From Alligator mississippiensis (taxonomy: Eukaryota; Chordata; Crocodylia; Alligatoridae): a stretch of 64,000 bases of DNA. The number at the start of each line of letters is the position of its first letter. Within the stretch, counting starts at the first letter, position 1. Both the position numbers and the translations under genes were made by a program. The notes under the pieces are model-generated. The model was not told the DNA's origin. It saw nothing but the letters and a program-made list of their open reading frames with translations, and made no database searches. Shown here piece by piece: positions 46,219-56,773 of the stretch. The stretch spans positions 48,148,001-48,212,000 of the forward strand of contig NC_081827.1 in assembly GCF_030867095.1 (NCBI RefSeq). Reading direction: 5' to 3'.

Positions 46219-46788
46219 TGTAGCAGGCAGCAATTAACACCTGGGAAACTGCAGATCAACCAACGGAAGAAATCAATAGAAGCCAATGTAACAACCGGGA
46301 AATCTCTAAACCTCACTGTTCAAGGGCTAGAAGCCCTGGCCTGAGTTAATCAACGCCGGGGACCAACTTTTGGGCTGAATATCTCCAAATCGACCGCTCC
46401 CAGAGCCCTATTCAAAATTCATCAATGGACTTCCAAACCTGCACGTACATGCGGACAACCCCTGGGGCTGACAGATGCCATCCAGTAGCCACCAAGGGGG
46501 GAAGTCCCACGAGGGTCAATGACCCCTGGATTGGGCAAACCTGAAAACTGGGGAATCACCAAAGTCTGCCAAGGACAAATAAAAAGCAGTGAAAAGTGAC
46601 CCTCAGGGGCGCCCTCTTGATCTCCCACTTGACCAGCACCCGACCCGTCCAGCCAGAAGGACCAGCCGGCAACCCCCTTCTTGAAGATAACACCACACTG
46701 AAAGAAGCCTCGACTGGCCATCGACGGCAGACTCCAGCGCTTGTAGGATAGGTATACCTGACTCTTGTAGCTTGCTACTGTGTGTGTG

Positions 46789-46827
<39 letters not shown>

Positions 46828-46929
46828 AAGGACCAGCCCCAAGGTTTATGATTTAACTCATTACAGTGTTTCAATCCGCCTAATAAACCAGAATTTTAAG
46901 GATCCCAAGTTGGACATTTGTAGCCAACA
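46219..46929 (+). mobile_element. ERV-type solo LTR (711 bp)
   Basis: It starts TGTAGCAGGCAGCAATTAAC and ends TTGTAGCCAACA, flanked by ACAC (46,215-46,218) and GCAC (46,930-46,933), a 4-bp duplication with one mismatch. AATAAA at about 46,881, some 50 bases from the right end, fits an R-U5 poly(A) signal on the plus strand. The first ten bases equal those of the 1.5-kb LTR at 12,785, suggesting related families. It contains a (TG)n run at 46,779-46,826. Confidence 0.6.
46779..46826. repeat. (TG)n microsatellite
   Basis: About 22 TG units with one CA interruption, inside the solo LTR. Confidence 0.95.
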
Positions 46930-46933
46930 GCAC

Positions 46934-48308
46934 CAGCCTCAGGACAGGAGCTGCAATTGATTCACTTTGCTCCTCCTGTTCCTAGGAAGATACTGAATGA
47001 CTGCATAGACATACAGTTGCCATCAAGCTCTTATATTACTAACAAATAAATTATTTTAATAATCCCTTTGTTTTATGCTGTCATGCATATATTTACTTGC
47101 TCATTGTGCTTACCTTCATTTGAGTAAAGGCTACATTTACATGTAAATATTATTTATTAATCAGTGTTTTAAAAACAAGAATACTTGAAGTTCCCTTCTT
47201 GATTAAAAATATGGATGCCTAAAGGTGGGATTTCCAGAACATTCACTTGCCCTACCTGCTTATCAGCAATCTGAGGTTGCCATGGGGACAGCTGTTGTGA
47301 CCTTTAGCAGGATATACAACCAATATAGCAGCTAAACATCCCCCTGGGGCTGTGTCTGCAGTCATGAGTAAGCTTCACTCTCCTGCTTCCTCATGGGCTG
47401 TTTGGCCATGGGAATACTGTCATGACTACTGATAGGGCTGACCAAGTCATCTGTAAGTGGGCCAGCAAGCACATACCCCAGAGACTTGTGAGCCTTGTGG
47501 CTGGCTTAAAGCTTCAGAGCTGAGCAAGTGAGAAGCTCTGTTATTATGGTGATTGTGTATTGCTTATTAAATTTACAATTCCCACAGTATGCTGGCCTCT
47601 GCTCTGGTGTTATCAGGGACTATTTCCCTTTTGGGCACATACTAATGGAGAATGACATTCATTCTTACTGCATGGCTAGTGATGACTATTGGTTAAACCC
47701 ATAAAGTCCTTTAAGGAGCAGAGAGTTATGATAGAAACATACATGCCAGCAGGATTAAACATATTTTTAAATCTCTCAAGGGTGTGATGAGTGGCCTGAC
47801 CCCATGGTGTTGTCAAATTCTGATTTTCCTATCAAACCAAAAAGTGAAACTTGAGGTAGAGTGATACTGATCTTCTATTTATTACATATATATGCCACCC
47901 TTCCCCAAAAAGTCCCAGGATGGCTTACAATAAAAGACAGAATCATTTATAAAAAGTTACCTTATGCATTTTCAGCCTCCGCTCTTCCACATAGTTATTG
48001 AGCAGAGTTGTGGAAACTACCTAGATTTTCTTTCAGTGCTTATGTAACCACTTCTCTTGGAGATGGAACCTCTGCTGGTACAAATCAGGATAGTCTACTA
48101 AAGAGAGCAAAACTATGATAGGCTACACCAGGTGACAACATAGCCATAAACATTTACCTCTTATTGCATCCAGAGACTTCTCCTTAATCACCCTAACTTT
48201 TTTTTTCAAAGAAAAAAGGTTTGGGCATCTGTTTTACCATCTATTGTCTTATGTAGAAGATCTCAGTCAAGCCATCTTGTGAGAAAAGAAAGAAGGGACT
48301 GCTGTGAT
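46934..48308. other. Intergenic, nothing gene-like
   Basis: Carries the second copy of the 43.9-kb dispersed block near 47,375-47,430. Otherwise AT-rich and featureless. Confidence 0.5.
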
Positions 48309-48545
48309 CAGAGCTGGCCTTAGGGGTGGGCAACATGGGCGATTGTCCAGGGTGCCATGGTCAGGGGGGTGCTAAATACACACACATACACACACACATT
48401 AGCAAACAACACTCACAGCAGCACTCTCCTCCCACCCCACCCTGGCCGATCCCCACCCCACACAGGAGGGCTGGTGCCCAGCCCAGCCCAGCCCAGCCCA
48501 CCCCACCCCTGCCTCCAGCCGCTGCTCAGGAGATGCCAACCTGGG
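48309..48545 (+). mobile_element. Truncated hAT-like fragment
   Basis: CAGAGCTGGCCTTAGGGGTG resembles the TIR of the nested MITE at 15,202. It is followed by GGGCAACATGGGCGATTGTC, a CACACA run and a CCCAGCCCAGCC run. No right end found. Confidence 0.5.
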
Positions 48546-48784
48546 TGGAACGGTGCATGTTTCAGTCTATCTTGCTGAATCATTGTTTGTTAGCTGGATC
48601 AGTCAGGATCGTTGTACCTTTTCCACCACACTGAAAGAAAAGAAACATCCTTGAGGCAAAATAATTAAAGCACAGTGGCTAAAGGGACTGGTTCTTAACC
48701 TTTCTAGAATTGAGGCACCCCCTCAGAAAATGCCAGATCTTAGCTTTCACTTGTTTTGGGTTTTTTACTACAGAAAATAGAGCT

Positions 48785-48880
48785 ATTCTAGTTGGGGCTG
48801 GTCCTGCTTTGATCAGGGAGTTGGACAAAATGACTTCCTGAGGTCTCTTCCAACCCTAATTTTCTATGATTCTTTTGTGA
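48785..48880 (+). mobile_element. CR1 3'-end fragment
   Basis: GGTCCTGCTTTGATCAGGGA ... ATGACTTCCTGAGGTCTCTTCC ... TTCTATGATTCTTT is the CR1 3' terminal region with the ATTCTATG-type octamer, same subfamily as 17,960-18,202. Confidence 0.85.
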
Positions 48881-49984
48881 AGAATTTAGAAAGACCACAA
48901 CAGGTCAGAATGTTTTTAATGTTATTGATTTCTATTTGAAATTTCTGCATTTATCTTGTGAATTGTGTTTGCACACCTAACAGTGCTAACATTGAATGGC
49001 AACCCTGGCACCCTTTGGAGGATCTCAAGGCACCCCACAGTGCCATGGCACCGTAGAGAGTTGCTGATTTAAGGGTTTGTATCTATGCATTTGATAATCA
49101 CATCTAGCCACTAAGATTTTCTTGTGGCTTCTAAGGTACATTGTGTCAGCAAAACCACATGTTAATATTATCAAGGCTCAGAAAGCCATCAGCTAGAGAT
49201 TAAAAATAAGTACATTTCATGGAATTTGTATTAAGGTATGTTTGTTCTTTTAATTTTCAGAGCACTGTAAAATAATTTGTTTTAATGTTTTGGGGTTTAT
49301 TTTCTGCAACCATGATGACTAGAAGTTTTTTGGTTATTATTGTTATTGATTCTGTCAGGCCAGACCTCTTTTGGTCTGCTATCTGGTGTCATGTAAACCA
49401 GTACAGCCTGTTCCATGGTCAGGTTATCAGTAACTAAACCAGTACCCCTACCTGGGCTAATTTGGATGAGGCCGGTGTGCAGACACCCAGCAGGACTAAA
49501 AACAAGACCTGTCAAAGGGCAGATGAGCTCCGTGTGAACTAGTGCCCATCCATCCCTGGAGAGGAGATGTGCGCCACCAGTTCACTTTGCCCAAAAAAAT
49601 CACCAATGTTGCACAGCATCTAAGGTGCCCCAACAGTCACAGCAGTCTCAGGACTGACTTGGCTTGACTTAAAAAGAGGTATTCACGTGACTCAGAGAAC
49701 TGAGGCTTTGAGAAACAATATCACAGTAGTTGGCAATATTGTTTTCACCCTACAGAAAGAGAAATGCAACATTCACCTCATAGAGGAATTAAGCATGAGA
49801 CAGGTCTGTATGGAAGAAAAAAGAACAGACAGCATATATTTCATCAGAGAAGTGGAAAAATGAACTTCTATGCAGAAGCCCATCACTTTTTTAAGTTTTT
49901 CTCAGCATAGAGTCTAGGAACCGAAAGACTGAACTCTCTCTGGGCTCCTATACACGTGCAGGGAGGCTGCTCCCACGGCATGGT
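48881..49984. other. Intergenic, nothing recognised
   Basis: No exon, repeat end or regulatory island seen. Confidence 0.45.
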
Positions 49985-50335
49985 AATTACCACCTATATC
50001 AGGGGTGTACATCAGGGTGTGGGGGAGCATCTATTCACCAAGGTCCCCCAGGGGAGGACAAGAAATAATGGGCACAAGCCGATTGAAGATCACTTCAAGC
50101 TAGACATAAGGACAAACTTCTTTACAAGCTGAGCGCCAAGGGTTTGGAACAGACTCCCCCAAGAAGTGGTACAGTCATCCACCCTGGCGATCTTCAAAAA
50201 GCGTCTTGACAACCATCTTTCTGGGATCATTTAATCCCAGCAATCTTTCCTGCCCACATGGAGGGGGGCTGGACCCGATGATCTATAAGGTCCCTTCCAG
50301 CCCCTAACAACTATGAAACTATGAAAATATAAAGC
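49985..50335 (+). mobile_element. CR1 3'-end fragment
   Basis: C-terminal ORF2 remnant and 3' UTR of a CR1: CATCTATTCACCAAGGTCCC, GACATAAGGACAAACTTC, GGTTTGGAACAGACTCCC, then GGGGCTGGACCCGATGATC and the tail AACTATGAAACTATGAAA, of the ATCTATGAA tail type. Confidence 0.9.
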
Positions 50336-51439
50336 AGCTGAAAAGTGTTTTAAAAAGTTAATCTGAAAGTTCCAGCAGATTTTGCATATGAGTTAGGGCC
50401 CAGTAGAAATAAATCAGCCTGCTAAATAATCCCACAACTCATTTTATTTTTCCTTAGAATGTCTCACTTAGCTAACACCTGGCTTATATTTTGTTTCCTA
50501 CAGTAGCAACTGTCCCTATGTGAAGCTTTGAGAAAGCCTGTGTTTCTCCAAGGAGCTCTGTTTTATGAGGAATATTGTCCCATATACACAGTACATTTCC
50601 AGTCTTACTAGGCTGTATTCTAATATAATATGTCATCTTAAAAATAAGATTACAGCTCTCAAGAAAAGCAAAGCTATCAAAACCTATTTTCCTTTATGAA
50701 AGACAGAAACTGAAGACTATTGGGATTTGTTATCCTCTCAAAATAAGTATTGGGCAGTATCAGAAAATAACAGCAGGAAAAATGCCTTTTTCATTTGTGC
50801 ACATGCTTATGTACCTAGAGTTAAAACCAAATAGAAACTCATATTCATCTGTTTTAAACAGAAAGAGCTGTCTGAATTAATGTGAAGATAACACCATTGT
50901 ACATAAAATGGACAATGAGTGTTAAGGAAATGACACTTACTAGCATGGAACTTCATAGTTTATTTCAGCCATAGATAAAATCTTACTTGCTAAATTACTC
51001 ACAGAACAGATTTTTTTGTTCTGGTAGATTCTCTGCTTAATCTGTTACAATTCATCTTATCATAAAAGCACTGATCCTAATCTTTAGTTGCCGTTAGGAT
51101 GATTAGATCTCCCAGTTTTAAATGTAATATTCTTTATCTTAATACTTCATGTAGTGATGCCCATTTGACCTTGTTCCATTTTTCCTGTCATTTGCCGCTC
51201 TGCAAGAACAAAGCATACAAGTAATTGTATATAGTCAAAGGAACCTGTTCAGAGGTAGCTTACTTACTGCCTGCTGCCACTTTTAATCTTGATTATACTG
51301 AAAATCCAATGTGTTTCTTCTGTACAATATATATGAAATCATTTTTTACTTAAATGAGTTATTTGTGCCATGGAACATTCCTTTTGGCACCAGCTGTGTT
51401 GTAGCGATTTATACATGGATGTAAAAAATATTATAGGCT
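50336..51439. other. Intergenic, nothing recognised
   Basis: AT-rich sequence without recognisable features. Confidence 0.5.
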
Positions 51440-52772
51440 TGATCCATCAGTGAGTAGGTGAGAAAGCAGGAAAGCAAAAACAACAGTACTTGATTCTGTA
51501 GACCCATCTGCAGAAGTTGCAGGCCTTTTCACAGGAGAGAGTAGGCCATAGGCTAGGACTGCTCCACTGAGGGAGGGGGGGGGGGGGGCAGAGGGGTGAT
51601 GGCTGCATTGTAGATCTGGTTCTTGAGATCTTTCCTGAGATAGCAATGAATAAAGACATGCTGGAGCAATTTCCCACAAGAGACACTTGCACGCCGGATC
51701 CTCTGCTGGATCTCCTCATCAATGTTCACTCTCTAAGAGTGCAACTGGAACTATGGGCGGTGCTCAACTACCTCCAGGGTCTTTCCCTCAATGGTCATTT
51801 GAGGAGGAGGTTCACATTCATGGCCTGGGGCAGTCTGATAGAGGACTTTAGTCTTCTTGATGTTGAGATAGAGACCCGAAGTTTGGTAGGCTTTTCCAAA
51901 AAGTTCCACTGCAGTCTGGAGGTTTGCCTCAGTGTGCTCAAGGCTGGAACATTCATCAGCATACTGAAGATCAAGGGTGGTTGTTTTGAGTACTTTGATC
52001 TTCAACCAAAAGTATCCCAGAATAAAGAGCTAGATCTCCATCCATTCAGTATTTTATGTCAGTTCCAGAAGGGAGACAGTCCTTAATGAGAATCAAGGTG
52101 ACTGTCAAAATCGGAGAACAGAGTTGGGGTGATGACACAACCTTGGTTGACCCCAGTTTGGATCATAAAGAGATCTGTCTCTGATCCACTACATAGAATC
52201 ATTGCAGTTGTCTGGCTGTGAAGAAACCTCAAGACCTTAATGTACTTTTCATAACATTCAAATGTGGCCAGTACTTTCCAAAAGGATTCATGTTTTATCG
52301 TCAAAGGCCTTAGCGAGGTCAATGAAGGCCATATACAGATCCTGATGTTGTTTCCTACACTTTTCTTGGACCTGGCAACATATATTATGTCAGTTGCCCC
52401 ATAGGATGGTCTGAAACCACGATGAGATTCCAACAGGACTTCCTCAGCAAGAGGTAGAAGATGGTTCAGGAGTACACGGGCAAGGATTTTTCCTGCTGTG
52501 GAAAGGAAGGCAATACCTTAATAGTTCTCACACACAGACTTATCTCCTTTCTTGAAGATAGTCATGATGTAGACATTCCTCAGGTCCCCAGGCACCTCTT
52601 TGTTGTTCCAAATTAAAAAAAAATAAATTCATGGAGTCTCAGTACCAGTTCCTCAATGCCAGCCTTGTAGATGTCAGCAGGTATGCCATATGGTCAAGTA
52701 GCTTTGCTGTTCCAGGTTTCCTTGATGGCATGACAAACTTCTAGGATGGCAGGGCTAATGAGGGATGCCTTT
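51440..52772 (-). pseudogene. LINE reverse transcriptase remnant
   Basis: In order along the minus strand: AIKETWNSKA and IPADIYKAG-like text, IFKKGDKSVCENY then a stop, GKILARVLLNHL, ESHRGFRPSYGATDIIYVAR, FLHSQTTAMILCSGSETDLF, IQTGVNQGCVITPTLFSDF, LQYADECSSLEHTEANLQ (YADD changed to YADE), LYLNIKKTKVLYQTAPG, and a C-terminal RASVSCGKLLQHVF-like piece near 51,660. The catalytic second aspartate is lost and the frame is broken repeatedly. A short G-run at 51,577-51,589 lies near the end. Confidence 0.8.
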
Positions 52773-53634
52773 TCAGAGTGGGAGCAGATTTATGCCTGAT
52801 GTCACTAGTCTGCTCCCCACCTCCTCTGGCCCTATGCCACCCTCCTGCACCAGCCTGGGGGAGCTGAAGGCCCTAGCCACAGCTTCCTGGGGCTAGGGGC
52901 CCTCTTTAAAAGCCAGCCTGCAAAGTACTCCCAGGCCACCGCATTTCTGGCCTGGAACAGTCTGCAGTGTGCTTGCACAGCCCTCCCCAACTCTGTCACC
53001 AGAGCCTATGCCCACCACGTGATGGCTGCCCCACTCCCAGGCCCTGGGAGAGACTACCTGTGTCCTGGGCTCCTGCTTGCCACTCTACTTGTTGTGCTTT
53101 GCTGCTGCAGTGACCACCACCTGGCCCCTGGTCAGTCTCGGTACTGCCTGCCCCCTCCACACACACACATGCTGCATGGCCGTGTAGCCAGGCCCACCGC
53201 TGCATCTGAGGCCCCTGCCCCCATGTTCATGCCACCCAGTTCCTGGGCTCCCATCTGAACCCCAGCAGGGGCACCAATGGTGCACATATGGACACCATCA
53301 CTGGTGCTGTCCAGGCTGGAGCAGATAAAGGTCATGCTGGGGCAGGCTAAGGAAACTCTGAGTCTCATGGTCCTGGGGCTAGCCTGAGGGTGGCCCTCTG
53401 GTAGTGGGACTGACCAGGATCGAATTTGCTCCTGATTCACATCTACACATGCGTTACTGCACAGTTACTACAGCATAGTTAATTTGCTATCTCCATTTAC
53501 AGGTAGCAAATTAACTGCACAGTAGACTTAATTTACTGTACAGTAAGTGTCTGCATGTGTAGATGGTAATCCTTTACCAGCAGTCAATTAGTCAACTGCG
53601 TGGTAAAGCATGTCATGTAGACGTGCCCACTGTT
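52773..53634. mobile_element. MITE-like insertion with a terminal hairpin
   Basis: Sequence foreign to the LINE. It begins CAGAGTGGGAGCAG and ends, reversed, CAGTGGGCACGTCTACATG. Positions 53,436-53,570 form a hairpin: CATCTACACATGCG pairs with GCATGTGTAGATG, and inner GTTAATTTGCTA pairs with TAGCAAATTAAC. The left two thirds are GC-rich. Termini resemble the element at 28,942-29,940. Confidence 0.5.
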
Positions 53635-53783
53635 GGAAATCCTTATAGATCTTTGGGTCTTGAAGAGATTTAGTGCTAAGAGTCCTTCATGTTGCTTTTG
53701 GCTGTTTTCGGTGTTTCGGAGCAAGCCAATTGTTCATAATGGATCTGACAAGATGTTGATCTGTCCAACAGTCATCAGGTTCT

Positions 53784-54544
53784 TGTGCGGGCCGGGAGCG
53801 GTCCGAGGTCCTCGGGGGCGTGCGGCGGGCTGTGGCCAGCAGCCCTGGCATGCGGGTCGGGGAATGCAGGCCGGCGGACTAGAATTAGGCACGGACGCGT
53901 AGTGGTTGATTAAAGATTATTTTACTTACACCGTAGATAGTCGCGGTGCAGGCAGGAAAACTTGATTGCATTGCAGTTACAGACAGACACGTGGAGTTTG
54001 CTAGGCTCCACAACACGAACTCGAACAAGGACCCGCAGAAAACTCGAGCCTCTTGAAATAACTCGGACAGAGCTCTGGATACACACACTCACAAAGTTTG
54101 CTAGGCTCCGTGGAATAAAAGCGCGCAGGGAAGGGTTCGTTGAGGGATTAGATGGCGACGGGGAGAGGATAGAGGTTGATCAGGCCCCTATATCCTTCTT
54201 AAGGCACACGCTGGGTCCGTTAGGCTCGGCAGCGCTTAGAGTTCTTCACAAGACGTGAAGTCCTCCTCCTCCACTAGATGGTTGTGGAGTCCTCCAACTT
54301 GGGCGGAAACCACTCAAGCCTCTTATACGGCAAGCAAGCCAATCGCTAGCCGCCATGTGGGAATAATTTAGAATCGTCCAATGATAGGACACAAATTTGT
54401 ATGCGGGTGGCGGGAACTCCTTTGCACTGGGGTTTTCTCTTTGCAACTGAGAAATGCACCTTGCAAAGAAAGCTCCTCGTGGCAGGAAATAATTTAGCAG
54501 TGCCGAAACACACACACACAAAATCACACCCTTGGATTGTGACA
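53784..54544 (-). repeat. 3' LTR
   Basis: Read on the minus strand it begins TGTCACAATCCAAGGGTG and ends CCCGGCCCGCACA. It is the same length as the other LTR, with about 40 mismatches by hand count (roughly 5%), no indels, and mostly transitions at CpG positions. Minus-strand TATAAG is at 54,322-54,327. Confidence 0.92.
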
Positions 54545-54558
54545 TCGCCCCTTGCTAA
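54545..54558 (-). other. Possible polypurine tract
   Basis: On the minus strand AGCAAGGGGCGA directly precedes the 3' LTR, which is where a plus-strand primer tract is expected. It is short and interrupted by C residues. Confidence 0.5.
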
Positions 54559-54571
54559 AGGCACAGCTGAA

Positions 54572-54769
54572 TTATGCCATACACTCATTACTCGAGTTAT
54601 CAAGAGCTCTTACCACGGGCCGTTGAACTAAACGGGTAAACACAAAATCAGCTAACATAAGGAGTTCGTCCTCCAGGGATCGAATCAAATAATAACCAGC
54701 ACAAATACATATACACATAATTAGATTCATAACAAAGAACTGCACGATCAGGGCTTCAGTGGGCGTCAT
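54572..54769 (-). CDS. Small single-pass membrane protein of the LTR element
   Basis: A 65-codon frame starts at the ATG at 54,767-54,769 (MTPTEALIV). A hydrophobic segment at about residues 7-26 (VQFFVMNLIMCICICAGYYL) is followed by a basic/acidic cytosolic-type tail ending NSSNECMA. The frame is open upstream to about 54,872 without another ATG. A strong splice acceptor (TTTTGTTCACAG) ends at 54,857, so the frame probably starts within a spliced 3' exon, the position of env or accessory genes in retroviruses. No sequence family is recognised. The protein could be an env transmembrane remnant or a separate small membrane protein; the sequence does not decide. Confidence 0.5.
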   Translation of the reverse strand: MTPTEALIVQFFVMNLIMCICICAGYYLIRSLEDELLMLADFVFTRLVQRPVVRALDNSSNECMA

Positions 54770-54856
54770 GGTGAAGTCGCGCGTCAAGCCCTCACTTCTG
54801 CCGATGATGTTATCCTTCTTGGGGCTTCTTTCCGCCACGCACTTTGAATTCCGGAT

Positions 54857-54870
54857 CTGTGAACAAAACT
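54857..54870 (-). other. Candidate splice acceptor in the LTR element
   Basis: Minus-strand TTTTGTTCACAG followed by ATCCGG, a pyrimidine-rich AG acceptor 88 bases upstream of the small membrane ORF's ATG. A matching donor, GGTGTAAGTAAA, lies in the LTR near 56,145-56,157. Confidence 0.5.
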
Positions 54871-54925
54871 CTCAGAAAATAACGTATAACAAAATATTTA
54901 CAAAAACCCACACACAATAGGGCGG

Positions 54926-56008
54926 TTAGTTAAACTCAAACTCCATGGACATGAGTTCCAGCCATGAGACTATAGCCTCGTCAGACTCCATTTCAGATTC
55001 TTTGTACAGCTGCTGTAACTCCGTCCAAGCACGAATGCGACTGGTGGCGGCACAAACTTCATCTTGTGCATCAGTTACTGGGCTGATTGTTGTTATAGGA
55101 CGAGCTGTTACTTCGGGAGTTGATGCTGCTGTGGGAGTCATTGCTGCTGTTACTGCTTCAGGCAGGAGGGGCGGATGCACTCCTCAGCTCGATTCTCCCT
55201 TCCATCGGCAGGAAGGCGTGGTCGCCGGAAGTGACGCTGCGTTGGTGGGCGGGGTCGCCGGCCGAACTCTCGTGGGTTTCTCCGAAGCTCCACCCTTCTC
55301 TTCCGGTTCTTCCACACGGTCTCCCTCTTGCTCGGCGCCATCTTGGCGTGGCGTCTCAGGATTTTCTTTCGCAGCCGCTTCTTTGACCGCTTGAACGGCC
55401 ATATGCAGCTGGGCTTTCAAACTTAAATTCTTTTGCATTAGATCGGTTATAGTGTCAAAAGTTGCAGTTAGCACTCCCCCCTTGTCGTATTGTGGGGTCA
55501 CCCTCTCATCCACGGCGCGTTCCTCCGCCTCCAGATCTTCGCGGAGCTCGGATGGAAGTTCGTGACCCCTTAATCTAGATGCCAGCATAAAGGGGGCGAA
55601 CCGGTCGATCGGCACCGATTCTTCACTCTCCCGAGCACATCTTAGGCAACAGGTACACTCCCGGGTGAGGGTCGGGTTTACTGCGCCTGCCGGGTTGACT
55701 CTGGTGAGGGACACAGTGTCAAGGGGCCTAAACAGGACCCGCTCATCACTCATCACACACCCGAATGCCGCGGAGTGAAAATATACTTCCCTTTCTTTCG
55801 GGGCTCTGTCTTCAGAAGCTCCCTCTTCTCCCTTCAGCGAAAGGCGTCCGCTGATAAACCTCTCATCCATTCCGCCCACCTGGTGGTAAGCGATATGCGC
55901 CTCCAGTTCCATAAAGCTTTTTACTTGGCGTTTTCCACTGCGCCAAGGGCAGTTCTTAACTAATTCTAGCTCCAGTGCGCCTTCCCCTGATTCCATCCTC
56001 GTCGCCAT
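54926..56008 (-). pseudogene. Gag-position ORF of unknown family, split by one in-frame TGA
   Basis: A 274-codon frame runs from 56,008 to 55,184. After the TGA (55,184-55,186) the same frame stays open to TAA at 54,926. The first ATG spans the LTR/PBS junction; a second in-frame ATG follows at codon 5. Visible features are a cysteine cluster ECTCCLRC near residues 116-123, a predicted helical stretch around 185-215 (ITDLMQKNLSLKAQLHMAVQ), and an acidic, Glu/Pro-rich region to the TGA. Beyond the TGA lies a Pro/Thr-rich part and a short acidic end (SWLELMSMEFEFN). By position it is the gag-like gene, but no retroviral gag motif is seen. Whether the TGA is damage or a readthrough site is open. 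Confidence 0.6.
55990..56007 (-). other. Primer-binding site, tRNA-Ser(GCU) type
   Basis: Directly after the 5' LTR the minus strand reads TGGCGACGAGGATGGAAT. The first 15 bases are complementary to the 3' end of vertebrate tRNA-Ser(GCU) including CCA (CCATCCTCGTCGCCA). This fixes the element's orientation. Confidence 0.85.
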
Positions 56009-56768
56009 GTGCGGGCTGGGAGCGATCCGAGGTCCTCGGGGGCGCGCAGCGGGCTGTGGCCAGCAGCCCTGGCACGCAGGTCAGGGAATGCAGGCTGGCA
56101 GACTAGAATTAGGCACGGACGCGTAGCGGTTGATTAAAGATTATTTTACTTACACCGTAGATAGTCGCGGTGCAGGCAGGAAAACTTGATTGCGTTGCAG
56201 TTACAGACAGACACGTGGAGTTTGCTAGGCTCCACAACACGAACTCGAACAAGGACCCGCAGAAAACTCGAGCCTCTTGAAATAACTCAGACAGAGCTCT
56301 GGATACACACACTCACGAAGTTTGCTAGGCTCCGTGGAATAAAAGCGCGCAGGGAAGGGTTCATCGAGGGATTAGGCAGCGACGGGGAGAGGATAGAGGT
56401 TGATCAGGCCCCTATATCCTTCTTAAGGCACATGCTGGGTCAGTTAGGCTCCGCAGCACTTAGAGTTCTTCACGAGACGTGAAGTCCTCCTCCTCCACTA
56501 GATGGTTGTGGAGTCCTCCAACTTGGGCGGAAACCACTCAAGCCTCTTATACGGCTAGCAAGCCAATCGTTAGCTGCCACATGGGAATAATTTAGAATCA
56601 TCCAATGATAGGACACAAATTTGCATGCGGGTGGCAGGAACTCCTTTGCACCGGGGTTTTCTCTTTGCAACTGAGAAATGCACCCTGCAAAGAAAGCTCC
56701 TCATGGCGGGAAATAATTTAGCAGTGCCGAAGCGCGCACACACAAAATCACACCCTTGGGTTGTGACA
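56008..56768 (-). repeat. 5' LTR
   Basis: It begins (minus strand) TGTCACAACCCAAGGGTG and ends CCCAGCCCGCACA. TATAAG is at 56,546-56,551 with an ATTGG (inverted CCAAT) just upstream near 56,563-56,567, so transcription would start near 56,520. GGTGTAAGT near 56,150 is a consensus splice donor. Confidence 0.92.
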
Positions 56769-56773
56769 GTTCT

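Larger units (their letters stand above)
53784..56768 (-). mobile_element. Complete small LTR retroelement without visible pol (2,985 bp)
   Basis: Two direct 761-bp LTRs (53,784-54,544 and 56,008-56,768) with TG...CA ends surround a 1,463-bp interior. GTTCT at 53,779-53,783 and 56,769-56,773 is a perfect 5-bp target duplication inside the older LINE. PBS, promoter and ORFs all read on the minus strand. No reverse transcriptase, integrase, protease, zinc knuckle of retroviral type or major homology region was recognised, so mobility must have depended on another element's enzymes (inference). Confidence 0.92.

Noticed and set aside
54572..54838. KCNE-like potassium channel subunit for the small membrane ORF
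   Set aside because: Only size and a single hydrophobic segment agree. No conserved KCNE motif is visible, and the element context argues for a retroelement gene.
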